Source: Heterodera schachtii (taxonomy: Eukaryota; Nematoda; Chromadorea; Rhabditida; Heteroderidae). From it: 64,000 bases of DNA. Below the pieces are notes generated by a model. It did no database searches. It saw only the letters and a program-made list of their open reading frames with translations, and had not been told where the DNA came from. Positions 1 to 13,628 of the stretch are shown here, one piece after another. The position numbers were made by a program, and so were the translations under genes. The stretch is from contig SIJG01000015.1 of the NCBI GenBank assembly GCA_023374025.1, forward strand, positions 2,185,638-2,249,637, given 5' to 3'. Every line of letters starts with the position of its first letter. Position 1 is the stretch's first letter.

Positions 1-3000
1 GTCTATTTATTTTTTATTCGAATAAATTTCAAGTCCCGAATGGAAGCAATTCGCAAGTAATGTTTTTGATTAGCGTTTGTTTGAAAATTATGCAATTTAT
101 TATTTTGTTTTTTCTTGATCGACCGTGTGAACGTGACTTACTTTGCACAAAGTCTCTTGTTGCAAATTTTTGTTGTTTAAGATTTATATTTAAACAATTT
201 GTTTTCTATTCTTGTTAAATTTGATTTTTGATTTAATATTAGTTATTAATTTATTTATTTTTATAAGAAATTTTTTTTTATATAAACTCTCGAGTGTGCG
301 AACCAATGAATGGATTTAGTTATCGGGTACATTAAACAATATTCTGCTTTTGGACCAATTGCTAGTCTTTTTCTTTATATAATTATAAAATATTAAAAAT
401 TGTTAATTTTTTAAATTTAAGTTTCCATAGTTAAAAAATTTGGCAATATATTTTCTTGTGTCCGTGTTTAAGTAATGTATTGATTTTATTTTTTTGAATT
501 TATTAAATTTCATATTCATTTGTTTATTTCATTGATTTTATTTTTTTAAAGAATTCTTCAATTGCTTTTTGGTGCAAAAATAATTATAATCCGTGAACTT
601 TTTATGAAAATTATCTTTTATCCATCTCATTATATTTTTAAACGAATTGATTATTTAAATTTGTAATTATAAACTTTTATTAACAAATTTTAATTACATA
701 AAAATAAATTCTTTTATTTGTTCATAATCAAAAACTTTAAATTTTTATAATACTTATCGTTGTTGGCCTTTTTTTCTAAATATATTATTTTACATTGATA
801 ATTTTGTTTTTATGTTATAATATTATAACTTTTTTTAATACTTAATTTTTTTGTTCATTTTTGCAACCGATAAAATTAAATTATTTGCGTTTACTCTAAC
901 ATTTTATTAATATTTTTAATAGTTTTCCTTTTTAAATTCGTGTTACTGATGGCGGTTTGTACATTTGTCAAAAAAAAGGAAATTTAAAAGGAATAACAAT
1001 CTTTTCTTTTTATTTATTTATTTTTAATTTTTACATTTTATTCCATATCATATTTATTAATTGAATTATTTGGACATTCAAAAATTTTTATTTTTGTTTT
1101 AATATTTGTTAGAATGTATAAAAAATTTGTTGATAAAATTATCAAAATTCTATTTATTATTTAGCTGCTAGTGATCATTATCAACTTGATTTTCATAAAT
1201 GAAGTTTATTTGCAAGAAAATTAGTTTAAGAAAAAAAAAAATGATTTTGATCAATTACATTTATATTGAAGAATTTGTTTTTATTATTCATTTTTTAAAT
1301 TACAATATTCTTGTTCTCCATTGCCAATCATGTCAAGTGCCTTGAATATAAACACGTTGTTTCATTATAGATCAACATATTATTGTAAAAATCATAAATT
1401 AATAATTTTCAAAGGTTTTTTAAATTCTAATTAATTATTCGATCTTTTTATTTGTTTTCGTACCCATTTTTATACGATTTTTTCCGAGAAATTCTTCTTA
1501 ATAATTGCCAAGGATTGATAATTTAAATTATATTATATTTTGCTTTCGTAGATTTATTATAATGCAAATTTATATTCATATTAAATATTTATGGCTGTTA
1601 AAACTAAAATTTTCATTTGTTTCTTAATATTAAGTATTATTAATCTTTTCTCTCTGAAAAATATTTTAATGATAAATTCACTTTTATTATTATCAATATT
1701 ATTTATTTTATTTTTTTTGTATTATGCGTATATTATGATTTTTTAACATAACATTTTTATAGCCTGATATGGTGCATTTAAAAGTTCATTCATGCGCTTC
1801 GCTTCTGCTAAAACTTTCAGCGTTTCATCTATACTTGATGAAATTAATTAAATAATTACAATTAAAAATTAATAAGATCGATGTTAATTAGCTTTATATT
1901 TTGGTTTAAATGTTGTTGTTCATTAAATAATTTGTTAATTTATATGTAGAATTTTCAACAATAAATAATTCAGTGATTTTGATTTTTTTTTTCAAGCGTC
2001 TTTAATTTTTAGACATAAATTATTCTTTAATTATATGAAAATTTTACTAAAATTGCTGTCCGGGTTGAATACACGCTCAATTGTCTTTCGTTTATTCAAT
2101 CAAAATTTTGTTTTTTTTCTTTAATTTTTTATTTTAAATTATTTTTTAGTTTATAACAACATTTTGTTAAATTTTACTAATTATTCAAAAATTTGTTGCC
2201 TCATAAAATAGTCTACTATCTAGAACTTCATTATTCATTTTCATCAATATATTTCTATATTATCGTTTATTTAACTTATCAAAAACAATTTGGCGTGCTG
2301 ATAAGCCGAAATATTTTATAAAGCTTTTTATTTCATTTTTATTGTGCTTTCTGCTCATCTTTCTGATTGAAAAATCAAATATAAAATTTTGAGCTTTTTT
2401 GATAATCGTTATTTCCGAATAATTAAGTTAGCCGCTCTCGCCAATTAATAAAGTAGAAAACATGGTTTAGATTCAAAGGTTGTATTTTTAAAAAATCATA
2501 ATGCCTTTCTATTTATTATTTTATAATTTTTTCTGCTTCCTATTAACTATTTTTATCTTGGTTGCTGCCTAACCCTATGCTGACGATTTTAAAAGACGAT
2601 TTAAAAACAAAATGAAGTTAACTGTTAATATCTTGTTACATTTATTCAATTTTTCGAAGGAATGGTTGTTATATTAAATTTATATTTATGTAAATTTTAC
2701 TCCAAATTAACTGAGAATATCTTTTTAAATTTAAATGGTTTTAAATTTAAAACAATTTTTTTTATTTTTTTGTTTTAAAAAATCGTTGTTTTTAAATTAT
2801 ACTTTTCTTCATACCTTTTAAATATACTTTATACTTATTCCTTTTAATTTAGCGTTTTTAAGAGAATCAAAGATTCCTCAAAATTATAAAAATATTAATT
2901 TTATATTATTTTAGATTGCCGGATTTTGTCTTATATATTTAAATACTTTTGCATTTTGGTAAATAATTTTAATTCATAGGTTAAAATGTAATTATTTTAA

Positions 3001-3608
3001 TATTATCTATGAAATAATCTATTAATACCTTTTTTAACATTTTTATTCTTCATTTGATTTTCTTTATCATTGAACTAATTTCTTCATATCCCTTGCATGG
3101 ATTAATCATTAATGGTTTTGATCAGAGTTGTTCAATTTATAACTGTGTAGGAAGGGAATCTTTTTTGTTAAGAGTTGATAATTTAAGGTTATTTATTTTA
3201 TACTTAGAAATAAAAGAACTTTTTACATTTAAATAAAATAATGCATTTTACAGACTGATTTGATAATTAAATATTATTAATTTATTGCTTTTTTAAATAT
3301 TTATAGCAGTTATTATCCTTCTTAGAAGTATAGTTATTTGTTAATTATTTTATTTTCTTTGGATGATTTTCACCTTAAATTTATAAAACAATGATTCACT
3401 TAACAATTTTTGCATTTAATTTCTTGATCTTCGGTATTTGTGCAGCATCTAAACAGGATTTCCTATTAATTAAAAATATTTGACGTCCAATTGAACCCTT
3501 GTTTGACTTATTCTCTGGCCGTTCTGTATTCGGTGTTGCGTTGAACCAGCAATTATTTGATAACCTGATATTATAATTTAATTTTAAAATTTTGAACTCT
3601 ATTTTAAC
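1..3608. other. T-rich non-coding stretch
   Basis: No reading frame with protein-like composition, no splice-consistent exon and no recognisable RNA gene could be seen. The plus strand is visibly richer in T than A throughout. The 60-codon frame near 3054-3236 has the composition of its AT-rich background and no recognisable motif, so I do not call it. Confidence 0.6.
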
Positions 3609-3765
3609 TAGAATCCGGTAGAAAATATTTCCGGGAGCGGGTGCGGGATCGGGAGTTCAAAATTTTCCGGGACGGGAGTCCCGAACGGGAATCCCGTAAA
3701 AATCCCGATCCTGTTGAAATCGTCCATTTTTAACGGAAGTCCCGCGCGGGAGCGGGAGTAATTCG
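3609..3765. mobile_element. fragment of a GGGAxCCCG-rich hAT-like element
   Basis: An abrupt GC-rich patch inside AT-rich DNA starts with TAGAATCCGG, close to the TAGAAACCGG terminus of the complete element at 7897-9020. It contains many CGGGA/TCCCG motifs in both orientations, as the subterminal parts of that element do. No matching right end or target duplication is visible, so this is probably a truncated or decayed relative. The family assignment is by eye only. Confidence 0.5.
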
Positions 3766-6700
3766 AAAATTCAATTAAATACTCACAAAAATAATTTTAA
3801 TGCATAAATTTTAAAATTTGAAAAATCAATGAATTCTTCAAAATTATCGATTAATTAATTGAAATATTATTTATTTAAACAAAAGAAAGTTAATAAAGAC
3901 ATTATTAATGTATTATTCATTTATTTCGAAAAGCAGCCTTATAAAATATTACAAATTTAATATAATCAACGGCTTAAAGAATAAACAAGAGTTATTCAAG
4001 AAGGCCTATCGTCTGATCATATCCGTGAATTGACTATAATAATTTTAAAGCTGCAGATGATCAAAAAAACAGAATTTTGCTTAATAATTTAAAAATGTAT
4101 AAAACGAAAACATAGAAGTTAGAAAAAATTTCTCAGTAGCGTTTATTTATTTATTTTGCCTTTAAATTTTACACCTTGTTTTATATAGAAATTTACTTGG
4201 TTTTAATCTTTTTTAGTGTCAACAGAAGAAAAAGTTTTATTTCTTGTTTATTTATTTACATTTACGTTTGAACAAATTTTTCTCAGTTAAAACAAACATT
4301 TAAAGTTTAAACAAAAATTTTGTAATAAACTCAAGCAAATTAATAATCATATAAAATTAGCTGCTTTTCTTTTCATAAAGTTTATAATTTTCTTTCTTTT
4401 CTCTGTTTATTTTATGAACTTTTTTATTTTATGTTAAAAATTATTTAATCAGGCAAATTTCGTCAATGCGTTTTTCTTTAAAAAATTAATAATTTGCTAG
4501 TTAATTTATGGATAAAAATCTCTGACATTGTACAGTTTACTACTTATTTAAACTATTATTTACATAAATTTAGCGAAAGTGAAAATATTTATTTAACTAA
4601 AATTTATGTTTTTTCATCCATTATTTCTATCATTCTAAACTTTTATACATTTTTATTATTTTTGAATTAAAAATTTTTATCTCAATTAAATTTAACAATC
4701 AAAAGCTTCAAATTTAATTTTGATATGTTGGTATTTATAGCAAATATAATTAAGATTTCTATTAATTTATAACTCGTTCCTTACAATATTCATAAATACT
4801 TTTTCGTTTTTTGTTATTCGTATACTTATAGGGTTGAAAATTCCTAATAGTATTTTATGAATGCTTTATAATTCTATATAACAGTTTGGTAAATGAACAA
4901 TTCATTTAAGCTTTAATCAAAAAATAAATACTTTTTTTTCATATTCGCTAAATATTTTGATTTAATTTTGATATATTTAATTAACGTGTTTAGCATTCTG
5001 TAAGAGATGGTTTGTATGCTTGTGAGTGCTTGAAAGTTAAGTGCAAAAATTTTCTATGTTTTTTAGCATTTCCGTTGACTTAAAATAATAAGGATGATTT
5101 GAAAATTTTCATTAATCTATTAGTTATTTTTTAATATTGGCTTTTCTTGCATCCGTGATTTTTTCATTATCAGTTCTATATTTATTTTTTGAAAATTTAA
5201 TACTTATTTCATTGCATTAAAAAAAGATTACTTATAATTGTATATTTATTTAACATATAAATTAAATTTTATTATAAGATTTTTGTTATAACATATGTTT
5301 TATCCAATTATCTTTTAGCACTTTTATTTTATATCATTCAAATTTGCAAATGATTATTTATTACGTATTAAAAAGCAAATTGTAATAGAAATAGTTCGTT
5401 TTATTGTTGAACGGTTTGATGATTCTTGGCCGAAGGTTAGGCGTTTTGTTTAAATTAATTTATTTGTTTAAATTAAGTTATTAATTTTTTTAATGAGGTG
5501 GTATATGAAAATTTATTAACAAGAACTCCATGGTTGACTTTTTAAAACATTTTTATTAATTAAAAGTTCAAATTTGTTTATATAATTAAAATCCATATAT
5601 TATTGTCCTGTTGAAGACCTTGATGAGTTCAAAGACGACTTTTACTGAGTTTAATGCTCGATTAAGTTAAATTTATCAAATTATAATTCTAAAATTTTGA
5701 ATACTATTAGGATCTTACATTATTTTAAAAAATTTATATTTTCTACCTTTCATTTAATCAGCTTTTTTAATTTTTGCATTTATTAAATTTTTGTTAATTT
5801 AATTGATATCTTTTTTAATTAATGATAAAGGAATTCATTAATATTTCTTTGTTATTTTTCCGACTCAAAGGACTGTTTGATATCGTTTTATCATATTATA
5901 TCAATAAAAATAATTTTTACTAACAAAGTATGATTTTTTGAATGGTTTTTTCGGTTCAAAAGCGGTTTAGATATATCAAATGAAAGCCCATAATCCTGCA
6001 ATAAAAGCTAGAATCATTTAAGCTGCTTTTTAGAAAGAACTATAATTTAAATTAGTGCGTATTGAATTATTCAAATAATATTAATTTTTTATTTTTAAAT
6101 CCATAAGTTAATATTTTCTTTGGAGCATTTACGGAACTTCCTCATTTTTAAACAAGGTTCATGTTTAATATAAGACTGCAAAGCATTTTTTGAACATGAT
6201 TATTAATAAACCAAATTTCAGAATTTTTTTATTTATTCTACAATTATAAAGGAAGGTAAGATAAAAATTATATATATATTTTTAATTATAATATCGCTGG
6301 TTGATATGGTTGGAAAATCGCACCGGTGCAACTGGCACTTATGCAATTTAATCTCTATTTTTAGTATATTTATTGCTTATTATTTTCAGAAGTTTCTTAA
6401 AATGTAAAATTACTAAAAGATTATTTTTAAAATAAATATATTTAAAAAGAGATTCATAATTTTTTATAACTAATTTGTGATTTAATATTACTAATACACA
6501 TGCAATTTAATTTACCTTATCAAATGCTTTTCATTTTGCGATTATTTATGAATTTAACAATCATATTTTTTAATTGTTCGCAGATTTACCTAAAATTAAT
6601 GAAAAATTTCTCATTTATTTTGATTCAAAATTTTAACTAAACAAAGGTTTCATTTTTTTATTTGAATTTTGGGTTTTTCCTTTTAGTAAATTTAAAACAA

Positions 6701-6931
6701 TTTTTCATAAGGTTGGATTTAACTTCTGGAACATAAAATAAACTTTTTCTTAAAAAAAAGAAAATATAAGACAAATTTATTCCTTGATAATTTAAAATTT
6801 TCGATTTTTACACAATTTTCTCAAGATTTAGTTTAATTGTATTTTTTTCATCTAAAATGATTGACATACTAAAATATCATTTTTTCACATTCAAGAACAA
6901 AAAAAATGAATAAACGTTTTGCCGAATGTAA
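3766..6931. other. T-rich non-coding stretch
   Basis: AT-rich DNA with T in excess on the plus strand. The only coding-like trace is a short open segment near 5597-5648, reading YCPVEDLDEFKDDFY before a stop. It has no visible acceptor or partner exon. Nothing else could be supported. Confidence 0.5.
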
Positions 6932-7069
6932 AAAAATAGAATTAAAGAATGGATGTGGTTATTTGGAGAAGAACAATTTGAGCATTTTGTGGACAATGAC
7001 AGTGGAACGAAGGCAATGCGTCCCTTTATATTGATTAACATAAATGAAGAATTAATAGAGAGAGAGTAG
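6932..7069 (+). CDS. possible C-terminal exon fragment, unknown protein
   Basis: An open frame of 45 codons ends at TAG 7067-7069. It has clearly non-background composition: GEEQFEHFVDNDSGTKAMRP, followed by FILINI and a charged end. It has no ATG at its left edge and is closed by TAA at 6929. It would therefore have to be a terminal exon or a relic. I do not recognise the family. No upstream exon was found in the AT-rich DNA before it, and a tandem repeat begins directly after it. Confidence 0.3.
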   Translation, partial: KNRIKEWMWLFGEEQFEHFVDNDSGTKAMRPFILININEELIERE

Positions 7070-7082
7070 AAACATAAAAAAA

Positions 7083-7325
7083 TAATGATTTTACGATTGG
7101 TACTGAATTTTAAATGGGCACCAGAAAAATAAATAAATATAATATGATTTTACGATTTGTACTGAGTTTTAAATGGGCATTCGAAATATAAAAAATATTA
7201 ATGGGAATTAGAAATATAAAAAATAATGATTTTACGATTTGTACTGAATTTTAAATGGGCATTAATAATAAAAAATAATAATGTGCAATAGAAATATAAA
7301 AAAAATATGTTTTTACGATTAATTT
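7083..7325. repeat. degenerate tandem repeat, unit about 60-85 bp
   Basis: The core ATGATTTTACGATTTGTACT, followed by GAATTTTAAATGGGCA, recurs near 7084, 7144 and 7227. A weaker fourth start (TGTTTTTACGATT) lies near 7309. Spacers are A-rich and unequal. It lies just 3' of the coding-like fragment ending at 7069. No function can be inferred. Confidence 0.7.
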
Positions 7326-7888
7326 TAATGAGATATGTTTGAAATAATGAAATTTTGTTATCCTTTAATTATATTAAAATTTGTTAAATAATTTTCATTA
7401 TTTTTAAAAAAAAAATCTTTGTCAGTTTCATAATAATCAGCCTTTAAGACAAAGATAAAGCTAATAATAACATTCAATACAGTTCATCTTCATTCTAAAT
7501 ATTAAACTAAGTTAATGAAAAATACCAAAAACGTTAATTACTTAATGCTAAATAATTAAAATAAATAAAAGTGAAATAGTAAGCTTAAAAATACTAAAAC
7601 ATTATCTCGTTAAAAAATGCAAAAAAGGAAAGTTCAAAAAAATAACATAATAAAAGTTGAATGAATGAATTTATAGTAAAATATCAATTATGGAAATAAT
7701 CATTAAAAAAGAAACACCGGGTCAAAAATGTTTCTATCGGCTCCGGCGGACCCTAAAAATCCTTTATTTTCTTAAAACTTGGCTTAAAATCACAAAATTT
7801 GAACATTTTAAATTGTTGATTTTATTTGCTTTTGAATTTGGGCACCTTTTGCTTAACGACCACTCGCCGTCCCGATCCCACGAACAAA
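7326..7888. other. A-rich non-coding stretch
   Basis: No supported gene. The frame at 7690-7899 runs into the terminus of the hAT-like element and has no protein-like motif, so it is not called. Confidence 0.5.
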
Positions 7889-7896
7889 CTTTGGAC

Positions 7897-9020
7897 TAGA
7901 AACCGGACAACTGGGGTCGGAGGGATCCCGAGTCGGGATCCCGACTGAATCCCGATCCCGAGCAATCCCGAACATTTTGGAAAAACGATCGGGACGGATC
8001 CCGAGTCGGGATCCCCTACCGAATCCCGATCCCGATGAATCCCGAAGATTTTTTTCGGGATCCGCGGGATTATCGGGATTTGCTAAAACCCAATTTTTTT
8101 TTAAGTTTTGTGCTAAGTTTTGTTCAAATGCTTATCTAATATTTATAATTGATCAATTCGATTGTAAAAAAGAGGGATGGTAGTTATATCAGGTTTTTAT
8201 AGATATTTTTCAAAATTAGAATATCATGCACAAAAAAATCAGATTTTATGATCATAGATTAAAACTTTTAACAACATAGTTTTAAATGTTTTTTTAAAAC
8301 TGCATCGGAATCAAAAACCAAATTTTTAAGAATTTTTCGTAGCTAATATTTTCAAAAACTTTAGCGGAAAAAGGAGGAGGGAGGCCGGCGGTGCCGATAG
8401 GCGCGCCGGGAAAAATTTCAAATGTAATTTGTTAACAGAATTTATGCAAAAACTGTCCATATTTTTTGAGTTTTAACGAATTTATAAGAAAATAATGGGT
8501 TCTTGGGTCGGGCGGTTCCGATCTGCACTGAAGGAAAAATTTTTTTATTCTGATTAATAGACAAAATTCTTAGAAATCGTTGTACCATAAAAAGATTTAG
8601 TAAAGTTTTAGTAATTTAAAAGATAATTCATAATAATTATTTTTTGGAAGAAATGAAAGTCAAAAAATAGCCACTTTTGCGTCAAATTTTGAAAATTTTA
8701 GTGTAATTTTGGAGACCCGTGAAAAATATTGGGGATTTTTAAGAAATGACAATATTTTTTAATTTAAAATTCAAGATCTTAATTAAAAAATGGAAGATTT
8801 TTCGAAAAATTATCGTGACTTTAATCCCGCGGGATCCCGCGGGATTGGTAAAATGGTCGGGAGGGATCCCGATTCGGGATCCCGATGAAATCCCGATCCC
8901 GATCAATCCCGATGAATTTTAAAAATCACTCGGGACGGATCCCGAGGTCAGGATCCCGAAATTTAATCCCGCGGGATCCCGAAGAAATCCCGCGGGATCC
9001 CGATCCCGATCCGGTCTCTA
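7897..9020. mobile_element. hAT-like non-autonomous DNA transposon (MITE), 1,124 bp
   Basis: The element begins TAGAAACCGG and ends CCGGTCTCTA, whose reverse complement is TAGAGACCGG, giving 10-bp terminal inverted repeats with one mismatch. Perfect 8-bp copies of CTTTGGAC lie directly outside both ends (7889-7896 and 9021-9028), the size typical of hAT target duplications. Both subterminal regions are packed with GGGATCCCG and ATCCCGATCCCGA motifs in mixed orientation, as expected of transposase-binding arrays. The interior is mostly AT-rich with a short GC island at 8379-8412. No transposase frame exists, so it must be mobilised in trans. Terminal repeats and duplication are direct observations; the hAT assignment follows from 8-bp duplications and TAG-type ends. 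Confidence 0.85.
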
Positions 9021-9028
9021 CTTTGGAC

Positions 9029-12000
9029 TAGCGTGTTCGAAGTAAAAGTTGACCTCGGACACCACACGCAACTTCGACGAAACAAAAAATAATAATAAAT
9101 TTTAAAAAAACTTACGTCGAGAGTTGTAAAGATGAAAATTATGTTAGAAAGATGATGGATATCATTAAAATAATAAATAAAATAAAAATTTTTGTTTATG
9201 AAATAATAATAAGAATAAATATAATAAATGCTGCAATAAATAATAAAAGATCAAAATTGTATATTGAAGCAAAAATATTTGATTCAATACCAGTTATGCA
9301 GGAGTTTCTATATAATAATACAATTGAAGGAATTTATACTAAAATATGAAATATGAAAGTAATTATTAAAAAAAACATATTTAAATTTTTAAAATGTTAA
9401 ATAATTTTCTATAAAAAAAGCACGATTAATTGTAAAATATTGAAAAGTTAATTTCATATATATATATAATAATTTTTATTAATAAAACAAATAAAATCAA
9501 TCAAATCGGAAATACAGAAAAATTATATTGAAATAATAAGTAATCTTTATTTAAATAAAATAATCAGATAAACAAAATATTTTGTAGTCTTGCTTGGTTT
9601 TGAAAGTTCTGTTGTTGTATTAACCCGTTAAGCAGCCGGCAAAGTAAAACTGAATCAAAATATTTTAAATATTGAAAAAAAATAAAATTTAAAAAATAAA
9701 ATTAATTTGGAAATGATTCAATTTTTTTAAATTTAGTACAAAAATTTTAATCCTCTACTTCTTTTAGAAACAATTTTTAAATAAACATTTCAATTTTCAA
9801 AAACTATCTTAAAACAATTAAGGAATTGTATGACATTAATATGAGTTAATAAGACAATTTTAATATACCAATGTATGAGCATATGTATTAAAAAAAAAGT
9901 TCAAAACTCAAAAATTTCAAAACTCAAAAATATTTGCTAAATTTCGAACAATGCGATCCATTAAGCATATAATTATTATTTCTTTAATAATTATTACATA
10001 TAGAAACAAAAAATTTCCTTAAGATATAAGCATTATAAAGAAAATAACAAGCAATTTTATTTTTTAATTAAAATAATTGTTAACTTGTTGGCAGGAATCC
10101 AAACCAATGATGTAAAATTATCAGGAGATGAGGAAGAAATCTATCACGACCATGTCTGGGCGAAGCTTGGCTTGGCATTCGAACCGAAGCTCGAAACGAA
10201 GTTTAATTTTTTCGAAGCTCGAATAAATTAGCTATATGGAATTTTTGACAAAAAATTTTTATATCAATTATTAATGCTTTTGCGATTTATGTGTCAAATG
10301 AAAATTAAAAGGAATATTTGGTCACTAGCAGTGTCGATAGGAGCCGCGGGTGGGGGGGGGGGGGGGTTGGAAATTTTGGCCCTATTTCCCACAAGATTTA
10401 CAAGAAGAATTGCCAATTATGTGCCTTTTTGCAACAAAAATTTAAATCATTCGGCAAGGCATAAGAAATAGGAAACAACAAATTCGCTATTATTCAAGTT
10501 GGATGGAACCTATCAAATTTCTGAGCCTCAATTTATTATACAAATTATTAAATAAAAATTTTTTTGTAATTTTAAAAAATGGATAACCTAACCATGTATA
10601 CTTTTAAATAAAAATGAATTAATTTTTCAACGAGTAAAATGATAAAAATATTAGTTTTTATAAAATCGATAGGAAAATCAAATTAAATATCATGGGTTTT
10701 ATAAGATGAACAACATTGTATCATCTGAAATAATGTAAAATGATCTAAAAATTATGAGTTTAAATAAATAAATAAGTGAAAAAATTCGACAGAAGATATT
10801 CAAATGTTTCAGAAAAATAAATAAAATATAAAAAAAGTTTATTTTTTTTGAAATCAACAGCATTTAAAGAATAATACTTAAAGCAAGCATCAATAAAAAA
10901 AGACGAATGAAAATTTAAAAATTATTATTATTTTTTTAATCTGTTAAATTAAATCCCAAATATGATTAAATTATTGAGAAATATTAAGATGACATACACG
11001 TTCATTCAAAAAAAAATTTTATAAAAAATTTATATTAAAAATAATTTTCTTTGAAAATTTAAATAATAATTGCATAAAACTAGAGTTGGTCTGGAACGTT
11101 GAAATTGAGTGCACTTTGTTACGAAAATTAAATTAACTCAGGTTAGCAGTAAAATAATTTAAGTAAAAAGATGAATTTTGTGAGGTTTTCATGATTTTAA
11201 TATTTGCATTCGAGAATAACAAATTTTAAATTTACAATTACATATGATAATTGAAAGATTTCTATATTTGAACTTGAGAATGCAATTTAAAAAAAAACGC
11301 TTAGCCAAAAAATAAAATTTATTTATAATTATTATTTATGATTACTTCTGAATGAGATAATCATTAAGACAACCAACATCAAATAAAAAAATAATATGGA
11401 AGACAATTATAAATAAAAAAAAATTAAAAAGTAAATAATACAAAATCTCGAAAAAACTTTTATTTATTTATACTAATACATTTATCAACTCGAGTGAAAC
11501 AACAATAAAAAAATCCGATCTCTATGTATCACTTATTTAAAAAATAAACTTTATAAAATATTAAATTTAATTTTGAATTTAATAACATAAAAACTTTTAT
11601 CCTCGACACCACGAACTTATTCTTAGAGATTGGGTAATGGACAATTAATTTATTTTTATTAATTAAAAACTAAATTGAAAATAAAATGGCAGAAATAGCA
11701 AAAATGAAAATAATAAAATATTTATTTTAAGTCAAATATTCGTGGAAAATGATTTGATTAAGTAAAACTTTATTATTTCAGATTAAGAAAATTTTCTAAG
11801 CTATTCAAATAAAAGAAACATCAAAATTTAAAAAACAAATTTTTAAATTGCATAATAATTTTTAAACGATTTGAAGTTATATAACGAACTTTGGCATGGT
11901 CAATTAAATGAATCAAAATAAGTTTTTCTATTCCGTCATTTATATGGTACAATCAAAAATAATCCATAAAATGAATGTACTTCATAATAGAATTTATTGA

Positions 12001-13168
12001 ATTAGAAAAATGAAAAAATATTATAATTTAAATTTTTAAATAATAAAAAGCAGTGCACTTTCTGCTAGTTTTTTAATATGGTGAATACAAGGGAGTGATT
12101 GTTATCGATTGCATTTAAGTAAATAATCCATAATTTTAATTATATACAAATATTTTAAAATAAAATTAACCAAAACTGATAATGAATTAAATATTTTCAA
12201 ATGAAAAGAAATTATTCATATTGTTTTTTCATATTCGTCTTTATTTATGAAAAGATATAAATATCATGTACAGAAAAGATAAACTGAAATAAGTTTTTTA
12301 ACGAATTTCTTATTAATTAATAAATTAAACTAAAAATTAATGTTTCGCTTAATGAAATATGGAAAAAAAGAATATAATACCTTAATATTAAAGCTAATAC
12401 AAATTCATAAAATTTGTAACAATCATCAATATTTCACTTAGAAATTGCGGCTCAAAACCGAAAAACTCCTCAATGCAAGGTTTTTAATAAGAAAGCATTA
12501 TTAATACTAATAGTTAGTCACTTAGTAACTCAATCAACAAATATACTTCATCCTGAATCCTTCTTTAACTCAAGTAAAACAAAGATAAAAATTTCTTTTA
12601 AAAAATAAAATTATTAATTAAAAACAAATGGCTAAAACATTTTCAGATAAATTTGAAAATTTATATTGATTCAATAACCAAAAAATATTATTTCTCTCCG
12701 ATTCTGACCTCCAACAATCACTAATTAATATAATTTATTTTAAAAATAAATAAGTGAAATTTGAAATATTTGATTTCATTTCTCAGATATTATTTGTTTC
12801 TTTTCACAAAGAAATAATTAAAAAAGATAATAAAAATAATATTATACACTTAAAAATGTATAGAATAAAATAAAAAACAATTTAGTCAGTAATAGCCTAG
12901 GAAAATCCAATAACAAACATAATGATTAGTTAAATGTTAGAAATGCAGTAATATTAATCGAAAATAAAATGTTTAAAAAATTATAAAAAAATTTATTTTA
13001 AACAATTAAAGTTACAAAATTCAATTAATATTAAATATTAATTTAAATTTGTGTTTTTGACATTTTTAACAAGAGCAGCAACTATTTAAAAGATTGTGTT
13101 ATCTTATCTTGGAAATAAATAAATATAAAATTCCTGGATAATCCAATCGTACAATTTTGTTTCAACAG
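9029..13168. other. A-rich non-coding stretch
   Basis: Here the plus strand is visibly richer in A than T, opposite to the DNA before 6.9 kb. It contains a GTGTCGATAGG-type GC island at 10331-10350 followed by a run of 15 G at 10352-10366, and a direct repeat CGAAGCTCGAA near 10190-10225. No gene could be supported. The small frames at 9152 and 10274 are composed of background or simple repeat sequence. Confidence 0.5.
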
Positions 13169-13322
13169 ATTATATAACCAATGCTCAGATCTTTTGGGTG
13201 AACGAAAATTTATCTTAAACTTTCTGAAATTGCTGAATTGTATCCTAATGAGTAAAACAAAAGTTTTACCATGGCAACATCGGTTAGAAATTAGCCGCGA
13301 CCAAAGGACCAACCACACATAA
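13169..13322 (+). CDS. possible terminal exon, unknown protein
   Basis: An open frame of 51 codons ends at TAA 13320-13322 and has coding-like composition: SDLLGERKFILNFLKLLN, then KTKVLPWQHRLEISRDQRT. An acceptor-like TTGTTTCAACAG ends at 13168 and would give a phase-1 exon. The frame also stays open upstream to about 13116, so the acceptor is not proven. I do not recognise the domain; a helical leucine-rich segment is all that can be seen. It may be the last exon of a gene lying to the left, or belong to the RRM gene that starts 300 bp downstream. Confidence 0.35.
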
Positions 13323-13628
13323 TGCATAATGAGAGAAAGGACTGACAGAAGAAAAATTCCCTTCCCCCTACAAGAGCCAAAATCATTTTTGAATATGCCG
13401 ATCGTTTTGAAAGGACGACTTTTTCCTAGGTCTCCCTATTTCTTCCTTTTTGTGCTTTTTCTTCTCTTCCTCATCTTCCGCCGCTTCTTTTTATTCCCAC
13501 TTCCCCCCCCCCCTCTCTTTCCGCTTATTTCAGCTTTGACTATTATTTTATTTTGACTGTTTTAAAACGAAAAAGCATAAAAAAATAAATTTTCCTTAAT
13601 TGAATTTATTTAGTTTTTGTTCTTAAAA
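13323..13628. other. pyrimidine-rich intergenic stretch
   Basis: Between the candidate exon and the RRM gene lies a strongly pyrimidine-rich plus strand with a run of 11 C at 13503-13513. The 75-codon frame at 13329-13556 is almost entirely F, L and P from this biased composition and is not called. Confidence 0.5.
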
